Positions 52,424 through 59,543 of a stretch of 64,000 nt of DNA are shown one piece after another. The notes below the pieces were generated by a model. The model was given only the letters and a program-made list of their open reading frames with translations, did not search any database and was not told the DNA's origin. The stretch covers positions 890,610 to 954,609 of the forward strand of contig NZ_QMBN01000002.1 of NCBI RefSeq assembly GCF_003289625.1. Direction: 5' to 3'. A program made the position numbers and the translations under genes. This DNA is from Microbacterium sp. SMR1 (GTDB taxonomy: Bacteria > Actinomycetota > Actinomycetes > Actinomycetales > Microbacteriaceae). Position 1 is the first letter of the stretch; every line of letters begins with the position of its first letter.

Positions 52424-52466
52424 CGCGGCGGGATCCGTGCCCGGTCCGCAACACGTGTCACTCCGG

Positions 52467-52496
52467 TTTACACGCGTCGCGCCGCGCCCCTAGAGT
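52467..52496 (+). promoter_or_regulatory. promoter of the HTH-bS22 genes
   Basis: TTTACA (52467-52472), 18-bp spacer, TAGAGT (52491-52496); transcript begins near 52503, just before GGGGGAAAGG and ATG 52518. Confidence 0.6.
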
Positions 52497-52517
52497 GTTC
52501 GCATCCGGGGGAAAGGG

Positions 52518-52715
52518 ATGACGATGGCCGAGCTGCCCGATGTGCGCTTCCTCACCGTTGCGGAGGTGGCCGAGATCATGCGGGTGTCGAAGATGACGGT
52601 GTATCGCCTCGTGCATTCCGACGAGCTGCCGGCTGTCCGCTTCGGTCGGAGCTATCGCGTGCCCGAATCTGCCGTGCGCGACGCTGTGCAACGGCCGATC
52701 GCCGACGTCGGCTAG
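52518..52715 (+). CDS. excisionase/MerR-type HTH protein linked to bS22
   Basis: A 65-residue DNA-binding protein with an excisionase-like winged helix: FLTVAEVAEIMRVSKMTVYR then LVHSDELPAVRFGRSYRVPE. This small HTH is conserved beside the bS22 gene across actinobacteria (Rv0500A next to Rv0500B in M. tuberculosis). ATG 52518 fits GGGGGAAAGG better than ATG 52524. Not a phage gene: no prophage traits nearby. Confidence 0.85.
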   Translation: MTMAELPDVRFLTVAEVAEIMRVSKMTVYRLVHSDELPAVRFGRSYRVPESAVRDAVQRPIADVG

Positions 52716-52752
52716 ACTGATCCGAGGCATTTTTCGCGAGGTGCCTGTTCCC

Positions 52753-52773
52753 GGACGCAGACGAGATGCGTCC
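52753..52773 (+). promoter_or_regulatory. 5' leader hairpin before bS22
   Basis: GGACGCA-GACGAGA-TGCGTCC, a perfect 7-bp stem in the 83-nt leader between the HTH gene and bS22. TAGACT at 52713-52718 may be a separate -10 for bS22. Possible autoregulatory leader; inference. Confidence 0.4.
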
Positions 52774-52798
52774 AGACCCTGACATAGTGAGGTTTTCC

Positions 52799-52897
52799 GT
52801 GGGTTCTGTCATCAAGAAGCGCCGCAAGCGCATGGCGAAGAAGAAGCACCGCAAGCTGCTTCGCAAGACTCGCCACCAGCGCCGCAACAAGAAGTAA
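52799..52897 (+). CDS. ribosomal protein bS22 (AURKAIP1/COX24 domain)
   Basis: A 32-residue, extremely basic peptide: MGSVIKKRRKRMAKKKHRKL, ending RHQRRNKK. It matches the AURKAIP1/COX24 family shown in mycobacterial ribosomes as the small-subunit protein bS22. GTG 52799 has GTGAGG eight bases upstream. Strong terminator after the stop. Confidence 0.92.
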   Translation: MGSVIKKRRKRMAKKKHRKLLRKTRHQRRNKK

Positions 52898-52915
52898 GTC
52901 GCGGCGACGTCACTG

Positions 52916-52947
52916 AGCGCCCCATTCGGCTCCGGCCGAGGGGCGCT
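52916..52947 (+). terminator. terminator after bS22
   Basis: AGCGCCCC-at-TCGGC-tccg-GCCGA-GGGGCGCT, 13 pairs with a 2-nt bulge, followed by TTCGTGCTTT. Confidence 0.75.
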
Positions 52948-52987
52948 TCGTGCTTTCCGGATGCGGCCGCCCCACGGCGCCGCGGCC

Positions 52988-52993
52988 TAGGCT
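52988..52993 (+). promoter_or_regulatory. -10 box TAGGCT of the rhodanese operon
   Basis: TSS expected near 53000, giving a ~12-nt leader with GGAGGAACG before ATG 53012. Confidence 0.45.
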
Positions 52994-53011
52994 GAACGTG
53001 GAGGAACGAGC

Positions 53012-53305
53012 ATGAAATCCATCACCATCGACGAGCTCCGCGCGGGCCGCGACATCCCCCTCATCGACGTCCGCGAGGATCACGAGTTCGCCGCGGGACG
53101 GGTCCCCGGCGCGATCAGCATCCCGATGTCGCAGCTCGGTGAGCGGATCGACGAGCTGCCCGACGGCGCCTTCGATGTCATCTGCCAGGCCGGCGGACGG
53201 TCGGCCCAGGTCGTCGCCGCCCTCGAGGCACGCGGCTACGACGCCACGAACGTCGCCGGCGGCACGGGCGAGTGGGCCTCGCGCGGCTTCGAGCTCGAGC
53301 GCTGA
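53012..53305 (+). CDS. rhodanese-like sulfurtransferase
   Basis: A 97-residue single-domain rhodanese: IDVREDHEFAAGRVPGAISI and the active loop CQAGGRS with the persulfide-forming Cys (~56), then NVAGGTGEWASRGFELER. Moves sulfane sulfur; acceptor unknown. First gene of a run with the glutaredoxin-like and Dabb genes. Confidence 0.9.
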   Translation: MKSITIDELRAGRDIPLIDVREDHEFAAGRVPGAISIPMSQLGERIDELPDGAFDVICQAGGRSAQVVAALEARGYDATNVAGGTGEWASRGFELER

Positions 53306-53321
53306 CAGCGGCGCGCCACCG

Positions 53322-53600
53322 ATGTCCACGCTGACGCTCATCTCCAAGCCCGGCTGCCACCTCTGCGACGTCGCCCGCGAGATCGTCGACACCGTCGTGG
53401 CCGACCTGCCCGGTGACGCGGACGTCGAGGTCGTCGAGAGGTCGATCTTCGACGACCCGGCGCTCTTCGAGCAGTGGTGGGAGAAGATCCCCGTCGTGCT
53501 GATCGACGACCGCCTCCACGCGCACTGGCGCGTGTCGGCCGACCGGCTGCGCGCCGCGCTGACCGACGAAACCCCGACCCCGAACGAGGAGTCCGCATGA
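53322..53600 (+). CDS. glutaredoxin-like thiol protein
   Basis: A 92-residue thioredoxin-fold protein with the redox motif CHLC near residue 12 in SKPGCHLCDVAREI and the cis-Pro in IPVVLIDDRL. Belongs to the DUF836/glutaredoxin-like group. 16 bp after the rhodanese stop; the stop overlaps the next ATG (ATGA). Probably reduces a disulfide or persulfide partner. Confidence 0.88.
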   Translation: MSTLTLISKPGCHLCDVAREIVDTVVADLPGDADVEVVERSIFDDPALFEQWWEKIPVVLIDDRLHAHWRVSADRLRAALTDETPTPNEESA

Positions 53601-53899
53601 CCATCCGCCACGTCGTCGCCTGGAAGCTCGCCGCCGAAGACCCCGAGACCCGGGCCGAGCACGCCGCCGAGGTGGCGCGCCGCATCCAGGGTCTCGTCGG
53701 TGTCGTCCCCTCGATCCGCTCGCTGAGCATCGGGCCGAACGCGGCTTACGCCGATGTCAACGGCGACGTCGCCCTCGTCGCCGACTTCGACGATGTCGCC
53801 GGTCTCGAGGCGTACCAGGTGCACCCGGCTCACCAGGAGGTCGCCGCCTTCGTCCGCGGCGTCGTCGCGAGTCGCATCTCGGTCGACTTCGAGGTCTGA
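53597..53899 (+). CDS. Dabb (stress-responsive A/B barrel) protein
   Basis: A 100-residue dimeric alpha/beta-barrel protein: MTIRHVVAWKL, the LxSLSIGPN strand, DVALVADFDDVAGLEAYQVH and PAHQEVAAFVRGVVASR match the Dabb family. Known members are cyclases or of unknown function; nothing more can be assigned. ACGAGGA precedes ATG 53597. Confidence 0.88.
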   Translation: MTIRHVVAWKLAAEDPETRAEHAAEVARRIQGLVGVVPSIRSLSIGPNAAYADVNGDVALVADFDDVAGLEAYQVHPAHQEVAAFVRGVVASRISVDFEV

Positions 53900-53935
53900 G
53901 CGACCCGGCCTCGACCGGCTCGCCCCGAGGGGGTC

Positions 53936-55129
53936 TCAGTTCCGCCGATCGCGCTCGGCGAGCTCGTCCGTCATGACCACCGGGATCGCGTTCGTGAACG
54001 TGCTCGCCCGTCGTTCGGCCTCGGCACTGCCGGTGAAGAGCCCGTCGTTGGTCGGGGTGGGGTCGTGCGTGATCGGGTCGTCGGTGTGGTGCCCTGGGGC
54101 CGTGGCATCCGACATGACGATCCGCTGAACCGGAACGGCCTGCGGCATCGTGCGCTGCACCCACGTGACCATCGCTTCGCGCACGAGGCAGCGGAGGTCG
54201 AACAGCGTGGGAGCGTCCTTCGCGGTGACCAGGATGCGCACGCGGACGTAGCCGGCGACGGCATCCGTCACCTGCAGCACCGACGTCCGGCGATCCCAGA
54301 GGTCGGTCTTCTCGAGCACGTCGTGCAGGTGCGCGCGCATCGCGGCGGGCGAGACGTTCCAGTCGAGATCCATCTCGACGGCCCCCAGCAGCTCGGAGCC
54401 GCGCCGCGTCCAGTTCTCGAACGGCGTCGTGGTGAAGTAGGTGCAGGGAAGGACGAGTCGGCGGTCATCCCACAGGTCGAGCACGACGTAGCTGAGGGTG
54501 ATCTCTCCGACGCGGCCCCATTCGCCGTCGGCCACGACGACGTCGTCGACGCGCAGGGCGTCGCTGAAGACGATCTGCAGCCCCGCGAAGACGTTGGCGA
54601 GCACCGACTGGGCGGCCAGTCCCGCGACCACCGACGCGATTCCCGCGGAGGCCAGGACGCTCGCCCCCACCGCCCGCACCGAGTCGAAGGTCAGGAGGGC
54701 CGCGCCGATGCCGATCACGATGATGATCGCCACGGCCAGACGCCGCACGATGAGCATCTGCGTGCGGATACGGCGGGCGACGCGGTTGTCCGGCACATCG
54801 ATGCGGTAACGGCCGAGTGCGATGTCGGTGACGACCAGCACGAGCGAGGCGAGCAGCCAGGCGCTCGCGGCGATGATGACGATCGTCAGCAGCTGGCTCA
54901 AGACCGACCGCCAGAGCTCGTCGGGGAAGGCGGTCTGCACGGCGGCCCACAGGACGATGGCGACGAGCAGCGAACGGAACGGCGCGCGCGAGCGGCGGCC
55001 GAGCACCTCCGGCCAGCGCTGCCGTCGGGCGGCGATGCTCAGCGCCACATGAGCGACCACAGCGATCACCACGGCGACCGCGAGACCCACCAGCACCGCG
55101 ATGGCGAACTCCATCCACCCGTCCCACAT
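53936..55129 (-). CDS. MscS-family mechanosensitive ion channel
   Basis: A 397-residue membrane protein. Several N-terminal helices lead to the MscS pore helix region (GASVLASAGIASVVAGLAAQSVLANVFAGLQI) and the cytoplasmic beta domain (VVADGEWGRVGEITLSYVVL; RRLVLPCTYFTTTPFENWTR). Opens under turgor stress. ATG 55129 is chosen for GGAAGGAG eight bases upstream; a GTG 33 bases earlier lacks one. Downstream of aspS on the same strand, 89 bp apart. Confidence 0.9.
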   Translation of the reverse strand: MWDGWMEFAIAVLVGLAVAVVIAVVAHVALSIAARRQRWPEVLGRRSRAPFRSLLVAIVLWAAVQTAFPDELWRSVLSQLLTIVIIAASAWLLASLVLVVTDIALGRYRIDVPDNRVARRIRTQMLIVRRLAVAIIIVIGIGAALLTFDSVRAVGASVLASAGIASVVAGLAAQSVLANVFAGLQIVFSDALRVDDVVVADGEWGRVGEITLSYVVLDLWDDRRLVLPCTYFTTTPFENWTRRGSELLGAVEMDLDWNVSPAAMRAHLHDVLEKTDLWDRRTSVLQVTDAVAGYVRVRILVTAKDAPTLFDLRCLVREAMVTWVQRTMPQAVPVQRIVMSDATAPGHHTDDPITHDPTPTNDGLFTGSAEAERRASTFTNAIPVVMTDELAERDRRN

Positions 55130-55218
55130 ACGTCGTACTCCTTCCGTCACGGGAGAAGCCACGATACGGGCGGCGGCGGACGCTGCCTGAGCGCTTGCCG
55201 GGTGCGTGGGGTGTTGTG

Positions 55219-56559
55219 TTACGGGGCGAGGCGCGTCGGCCCGCGGAAGAGGTACGTGACCTCGCGGATCGACGATTCACCGAGCAGCAGCATCAGCACG
55301 CGCGCGAGGCCCATGCCGAAGCCGCCGTGCGGCGGGGCGCCGTAGCGGAAGAAGTCGAGGTAGAAGTCGAGGTGCTCGGGGTCGAGCCCCTTCTCCTTCG
55401 CCTGCTCGATGAGAACGTCGACGCGGTGCTCGCGCTGCGCGCCGGTCGTGATCTCGACGCCGTTGAAGAGCAGGTCGTACGACTTGGTCAGCCCGGTCTC
55501 CTCGTCGCGCATGTGGTAGAAAGCGCGGATCTCGGGGTGATAGTCGGTGATGAAGACGAACTGGTGACCGTAGGTCTCGAGCACGTGCGCCGAGATCTGG
55601 CGTTCGCCCTCGGGGTCGAGGTCGCCGTCGGTGCGCGGGATGTCGTAGCCGCGTGCCGCGACGATCTCACGGGCCTCGGCCAGGGGGATGCGGGGGAACG
55701 GGGTCTGCGGAACCTGCACCTCGACACCGAACAGTTCGGCGATCTCGTCGCCGTGCTTGTCCTTGACGGCCTGGAAGGCGAACTGCAGCAGCTCTTCCTG
55801 CATCGCAGCGACGTCCTCGTGCGAGTCGATCCAGCTGATCTCGGCGTCGATCGAGGTGAACTCGGTCGCGTGCCGCGAGGTGAACGACGGGTCGGCGCGG
55901 AAGACGTCGCCGATCTCGAAGATCTTGCCGAAGCCCGCCGACTGCGCCATCTGCTTGAAGAACTGCGGGCTCTGCGCGAGGTACGCCGTCTTGTCCTCGA
56001 AGTAGGGCACCTCGAACAGCTCGGCGGCCGACTCGGAAGCGGAGGCCATGAGCTTGGGGGAGTGGATCTCGATGTAGTCACGCTCGATCCAGTACGTGCG
56101 CATCGCGTGCTCGAGCGTCGTCTGCACGCGGAAGATCAGGTTGTTGCGGCGCTGACGCAGGTCGAGGAAGCGCCAGTCCATGCGCTTGTCGAGACCGGAG
56201 TCGGCCGCGATGGGCGTCTCGGGGAGGGCGGCGGCCGCGATGTCGAGGGCGCCGATCTTGATCTCGACGCCGCCGAGCTTGACGCGCTCGTCGTGCTTGA
56301 GCTCGCCCGTGACGGTGAGGAACGTGCCCGTCGAGAGGTTCGAGATCAGCTCGGTGAGGGCGAGGGCCGCGGCATCCTGCTCGCTGCCGTCCTCGGCCGG
56401 GCGCGTCGCGGGGTTGACCAGCTGCACGGCGCCGGTCTCGTCGCGGAGGATGACGAACTGCACCTTCTTCTGATCGCGGACGGTCTCGACCCATCCGGAC
56501 ACCGAAACGGGGCCGTCGGGGCGGGCCTGCAGCTGCTGGACGAGAACGCGTTCACTCAC
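55219..56559 (-). CDS. aspS: aspartate--tRNA(Asp/Asn) ligase, archaeal-type short form
   Basis: A 446-residue class II synthetase. OB-fold anticodon domain ~10-110 (VSVSGWVETVRDQKKVQFVI), motif 2 FEIGDVFRADPSFTSRHATEF and motif 3 GFGMGLARVLMLLL. The bacterial GAD insertion is absent, so this is the short, archaeal-like type that in many bacteria is non-discriminating and also charges tRNA-Asn for GatCAB. Leaderless GTG 56559 (TAGACT eight bases upstream). Confidence 0.92.
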   Translation of the reverse strand: MSERVLVQQLQARPDGPVSVSGWVETVRDQKKVQFVILRDETGAVQLVNPATRPAEDGSEQDAAALALTELISNLSTGTFLTVTGELKHDERVKLGGVEIKIGALDIAAAALPETPIAADSGLDKRMDWRFLDLRQRRNNLIFRVQTTLEHAMRTYWIERDYIEIHSPKLMASASESAAELFEVPYFEDKTAYLAQSPQFFKQMAQSAGFGKIFEIGDVFRADPSFTSRHATEFTSIDAEISWIDSHEDVAAMQEELLQFAFQAVKDKHGDEIAELFGVEVQVPQTPFPRIPLAEAREIVAARGYDIPRTDGDLDPEGERQISAHVLETYGHQFVFITDYHPEIRAFYHMRDEETGLTKSYDLLFNGVEITTGAQREHRVDVLIEQAKEKGLDPEHLDFYLDFFRYGAPPHGGFGMGLARVLMLLLGESSIREVTYLFRGPTRLAP

Positions 56560-56567
56560 GAGGGGAG

Positions 56568-56573
56568 AGTCTA
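56568..56573 (-). promoter_or_regulatory. -10 box TAGACT, leaderless start at 56559
   Basis: Minus-strand hexamer eight bases before the aspS GTG. Confidence 0.5.
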
Positions 56574-56658
56574 CGCGTCCAGCAATCTCCGACGTTGCCG
56601 TCCTAGGCTGTGCGCGGGGCCCGGCCGGGCATCCGATCACCGAGCGCGAAGGCACCCG

Positions 56659-57384
56659 ATGACCGTCATGACCCGCACCGCCTACGCCCACGCGTCGGAG
56701 GCCTCCGCAGACGAGGGCGGGTCGTGGCTGACCACGCTCGCCGACTGGACCGTCTCGCTCATGGACACGATCGGGCCGGCGGGGGCGGCGATCGCGGTCG
56801 GCATGGACAACCTGTTCCCGCCGATCCCCAGTGAGGTCGTCCTGCCGATGGCCGGGCTCGCGGCCTCACGCGGATCCTTCACGCTCGCCGAGGCGATCCT
56901 GTGGACCACGTTCGGGTCGGTCTTCGGCGCGTACATCCTGTACTTCCTCGGCCGCTGGCTGGGAGCGGAGCGGTTGCGCCGCATCGCCGACCGGATGCCG
57001 CTGGTGACCGGCGACGACGTCGTGCGGTCGGTCCACTGGTTCGAGAAGCACGGCTCGATCGCGGTGTTCTTCGGACGGATGGTGCCGCTGTTCCGCAGCC
57101 TCATCTCGATCCCAGCCGGGGTCGCGCGGATGCACTGGTGGAAGTTCGGCCTGCTCACCACCGCGGGAAGCCTGATCTGGAACTCGATCTTCGTGATGGC
57201 CGGCTTCCTCCTCGGCGAGAATTGGCACATCGTCGAGCGCTACGCCGAGACCTTCCAGCTGATCGTGATCGTCGTCGTCGCGGTGCTCATCGTCTGGTTC
57301 GTCGTGAAGCGCGTGCGCGATCTGCGTCGAGATCGAGCCGCGGGCGCGGGGCCGGCGCCGGAGCCGAGCGTCGAGGGGTCCTGA
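56659..57384 (+). CDS. DedA-family membrane protein
   Basis: A 241-residue polytopic protein with the SNARE-associated/VTT domain: NLFPPIPSEVVLPMAGLAAS, GAYILYFLGRWLG, FFGRMVPLFRSLISIPAGVA (the conserved FxRxxPxxRxxxxxxAG pattern) and two C-terminal helices. DedA proteins move lipids such as undecaprenyl phosphate or phosphatidylethanolamine across the membrane. GCGAAGG precedes ATG 56659. TAGGCT at 56604 is a possible -10 box. Confidence 0.9.
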   Translation: MTVMTRTAYAHASEASADEGGSWLTTLADWTVSLMDTIGPAGAAIAVGMDNLFPPIPSEVVLPMAGLAASRGSFTLAEAILWTTFGSVFGAYILYFLGRWLGAERLRRIADRMPLVTGDDVVRSVHWFEKHGSIAVFFGRMVPLFRSLISIPAGVARMHWWKFGLLTTAGSLIWNSIFVMAGFLLGENWHIVERYAETFQLIVIVVVAVLIVWFVVKRVRDLRRDRAAGAGPAPEPSVEGS

Positions 57385-57438
57385 CCCACCGGCTGCCGGC
57401 CGATCGGGCGCTCAGGGTCCGCATAGGAGCTGCCGCCG

Positions 57439-57444
57439 TAGACT
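57439..57444 (+). promoter_or_regulatory. -10 box TAGACT, leaderless start at 57452
   Basis: Seven bases before GTG 57452; probably drives the phosphatase and cytochrome c biogenesis genes. Confidence 0.5.
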
Positions 57445-57451
57445 GGAGACC

Positions 57452-58093
57452 GTGCCCGCAGCCCGTCTCCATCTCGTGCGCCACGGTGAGGTTCACAACC
57501 CCCAGCGCGTGCTCTACGGACGGCTGCCGCACTTCGGACTGAGCGAGGACGGACGGCGCATGGCCCGTTCGGCCGCCGAGCACGTCGCGTCGCTCGACCG
57601 CCCGGTCACCGCCCTGATGTCGTCGCCGCTGCAGCGCACGCGCGAGTCGTCCGAGCCCTTCACCGAGCTCTTCGGCCTCGATCCTGTCATCGACGAACGA
57701 GTCATCGAGCCGCACAACGTCTTCGAGGGTCGGCGCATGCGCAACGCCCTCGTCAACCCCTGGAACTGGTGGCACCTGCGCACGCCGGCGACTCCGAGCT
57801 GGGGCGAGCCCTACCTCGAGATCGTCGCGCGCATGGATGCGGCCATGCGCGACCTGTGGCACTCGACCGATTCGGGCGATGCGGTGATCGTCTCGCACCA
57901 GCTGCCGATCTGGATCACCCACCTCGCGATCGCCGGCGAGCCGCTGCGCCACGACCCGCGTCGGCGTCGATGCGCGCTCTCGAGCGTCACGAGCTTCGAG
58001 CTCTCCGACGGGGGAGAGCGCGCCGCGTGGCGCGAGGTCGCGTACGCCGAGCCCGCATCGACCGCGGGCGCCGTCGATGTAGGAGCAGTCTGA
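57452..58093 (+). CDS. histidine phosphatase family protein
   Basis: A 213-residue phosphoglycerate-mutase-like phosphatase: LHLVRHGEVHNPQRVLYGR (phospho-His), SSPLQRTRES, catalytic acid near VIEPHNVFEG and VIVSHQLPIWITHLA (second His). Substrate unknown. Its stop overlaps the resA-like ATG by one base, joining it to the cytochrome c biogenesis operon as seen in many actinobacteria. Confidence 0.9.
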   Translation: MPAARLHLVRHGEVHNPQRVLYGRLPHFGLSEDGRRMARSAAEHVASLDRPVTALMSSPLQRTRESSEPFTELFGLDPVIDERVIEPHNVFEGRRMRNALVNPWNWWHLRTPATPSWGEPYLEIVARMDAAMRDLWHSTDSGDAVIVSHQLPIWITHLAIAGEPLRHDPRRRRCALSSVTSFELSDGGERAAWREVAYAEPASTAGAVDVGAV

Positions 58094-58707
58094 TGAAGCG
58101 CCGCCTTGTGGCCGCCGTCCTCGCACTCGGACTCGCGGCGGGCCTCGCCGCCTGCTCGAGCCCCAACGACGACCTCGCCGGGCAGTACCGCGACGGCGAC
58201 AACAAGGGGTTCATCTCGGGCGATGGCACGACCACCGAGATCCCCGAGGCCGAGCGCGGCGCTCCGATCGCGTTCAGCGGCACGGCCGTCGACGGCTCGA
58301 CGATCTCGAGCGCGGACTACGCCGGCAAGCCGCTCGTCCTCAACTTCTGGTACGCGCAGTGCGGCCCGTGCCGCGCCGAAGCGCCGCTGCTCGAAGAGGT
58401 CTACACCGATACGCAGGAGGTCGGCGCGGAATTCCTCGGCGTCAACATCTACGACGGTCCCGAGCAGGCCTCGGCCTTCGAGCGGAACTACGGCATCAGC
58501 TACCCCTCGCTCCTCATGCAGGGCGACAGCGAGCTGAAGCTCGCGCTCGCGGCATCCGCGTCGGTCCAGGCGGCGCCGACGACGCTCGTGCTCGACACCG
58601 AAGGGCGCGTAGCGGCCCGCATCGTCGGCCAGCTGCGGGATGCCGGCATCCTCCGCACCCTCGTCGAGGACGCCGCGAAGGCGGGCGCCGGCGCGGGATC
58701 GTCGTGA
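58093..58707 (+). CDS. ResA/TlpA-like thiol-disulfide lipoprotein
   Basis: A 204-residue extracytoplasmic lipoprotein: lipobox GLAAC (Cys ~21), then a TlpA-type thioredoxin fold with the CGPC pair in FWYAQCGPCRAEAPLLEEV and cis-Pro in QAAPTTLVLD. It keeps apocytochrome c CXXCH thiols reduced for heme attachment. Overlaps ccdA by GTGA. Confidence 0.9.
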   Translation: MKRRLVAAVLALGLAAGLAACSSPNDDLAGQYRDGDNKGFISGDGTTTEIPEAERGAPIAFSGTAVDGSTISSADYAGKPLVLNFWYAQCGPCRAEAPLLEEVYTDTQEVGAEFLGVNIYDGPEQASAFERNYGISYPSLLMQGDSELKLALAASASVQAAPTTLVLDTEGRVAARIVGQLRDAGILRTLVEDAAKAGAGAGSS

Positions 58708-59543
58708 GCCCGGGCGAGATCGTCTTCGGCGGAGCCCTGTGGCTCGCGGTGCCGATCGCCGTGCTCGCGGGACTGGTGTCGTTCCTGTCGCCGTGCGTGC
58801 TGCCGCTCGTCCCCGGCTACCTGGGCTTCCTCGGCAGCGCGGTCACGCCGCGCGAGCCCGCTGAGCGGGTCGCCAGCCGCGGTGAAGCTCGGAAAATGTC
58901 GGAAAGCTCGGAGGGTGCCGCCGGATCGGTCCGCGTTTCGACGGATTCTCCGACGTCCGCGCCGGGCCGCGGACGCCTGCTGCTCGGCGTCGGACTGTTC
59001 ATCGCGGGGTTCACGGTCGTCTTCCTCGCGATGGGTGTCTTCGCGGGCACGATCGGCCGCGCATTCTTCGAGTACCAGGAGGTCATCACGCGCGTCCTCG
59101 GCGCCGTCGTGATCGTCCTGGGGCTCGTGTTCGTCGGCATGTTCGGCTTCGCGCAGCGGATCTACCGGCCGCAGCTGCGGCAGAACCTCGGCCTCGCCGG
59201 AGCGCCGTTGCTCGGCATCGCGATGGGCATCGGCTGGGCGCCCTGCATCGGTCCGACCCTCGCCGCGATCCTCTCGATCGCCCTCAGCCAAGCCGACCCG
59301 ACCCGCGCGGGCGTTCTCGCCGTGGCGTACTCGCTGGGGCTCGGCATCCCATTCGTCCTGCTGGCGCTGGGCGCGAGCTGGGCCACTCGCTCGGTGGCCT
59401 TCGTGCGCCGCCACATCCGCGTCGTGAACATCGCCGGGGGAGCGCTGCTCGTCGTCCTCGGCCTGCTGATGGTCACCGGCGTCTGGACCACGATCATGTC
59501 CGTCTTCCAAGGAGTGGTGGCCGGTGTCCCGACCTTCCTCTGA
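58704..59543 (+). CDS. ccdA: cytochrome c biogenesis protein CcdA
   Basis: A 279-residue membrane protein with six helices carrying reducing power across the membrane. The redox Cys pair is in SFLSPCVLPLVPGYLGF and MGIGWAPCIGPTLAAI. An unusual ~45-residue polar insert (residues ~50-92, Ser/Glu/Arg-rich) sits between helices 1 and 2. GTG 58704; its end overlaps resB by 20 bp. Confidence 0.92.
   Translation: MSPGEIVFGGALWLAVPIAVLAGLVSFLSPCVLPLVPGYLGFLGSAVTPREPAERVASRGEARKMSESSEGAAGSVRVSTDSPTSAPGRGRLLLGVGLFIAGFTVVFLAMGVFAGTIGRAFFEYQEVITRVLGAVVIVLGLVFVGMFGFAQRIYRPQLRQNLGLAGAPLLGIAMGIGWAPCIGPTLAAILSIALSQADPTRAGVLAVAYSLGLGIPFVLLALGASWATRSVAFVRRHIRVVNIAGGALLVVLGLLMVTGVWTTIMSVFQGVVAGVPTFL

Noticed and set aside
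52518..52715. Phage excisionase
   Set aside because: The small HTH is the conserved partner of bS22; no integrase, att site or phage genes are near.
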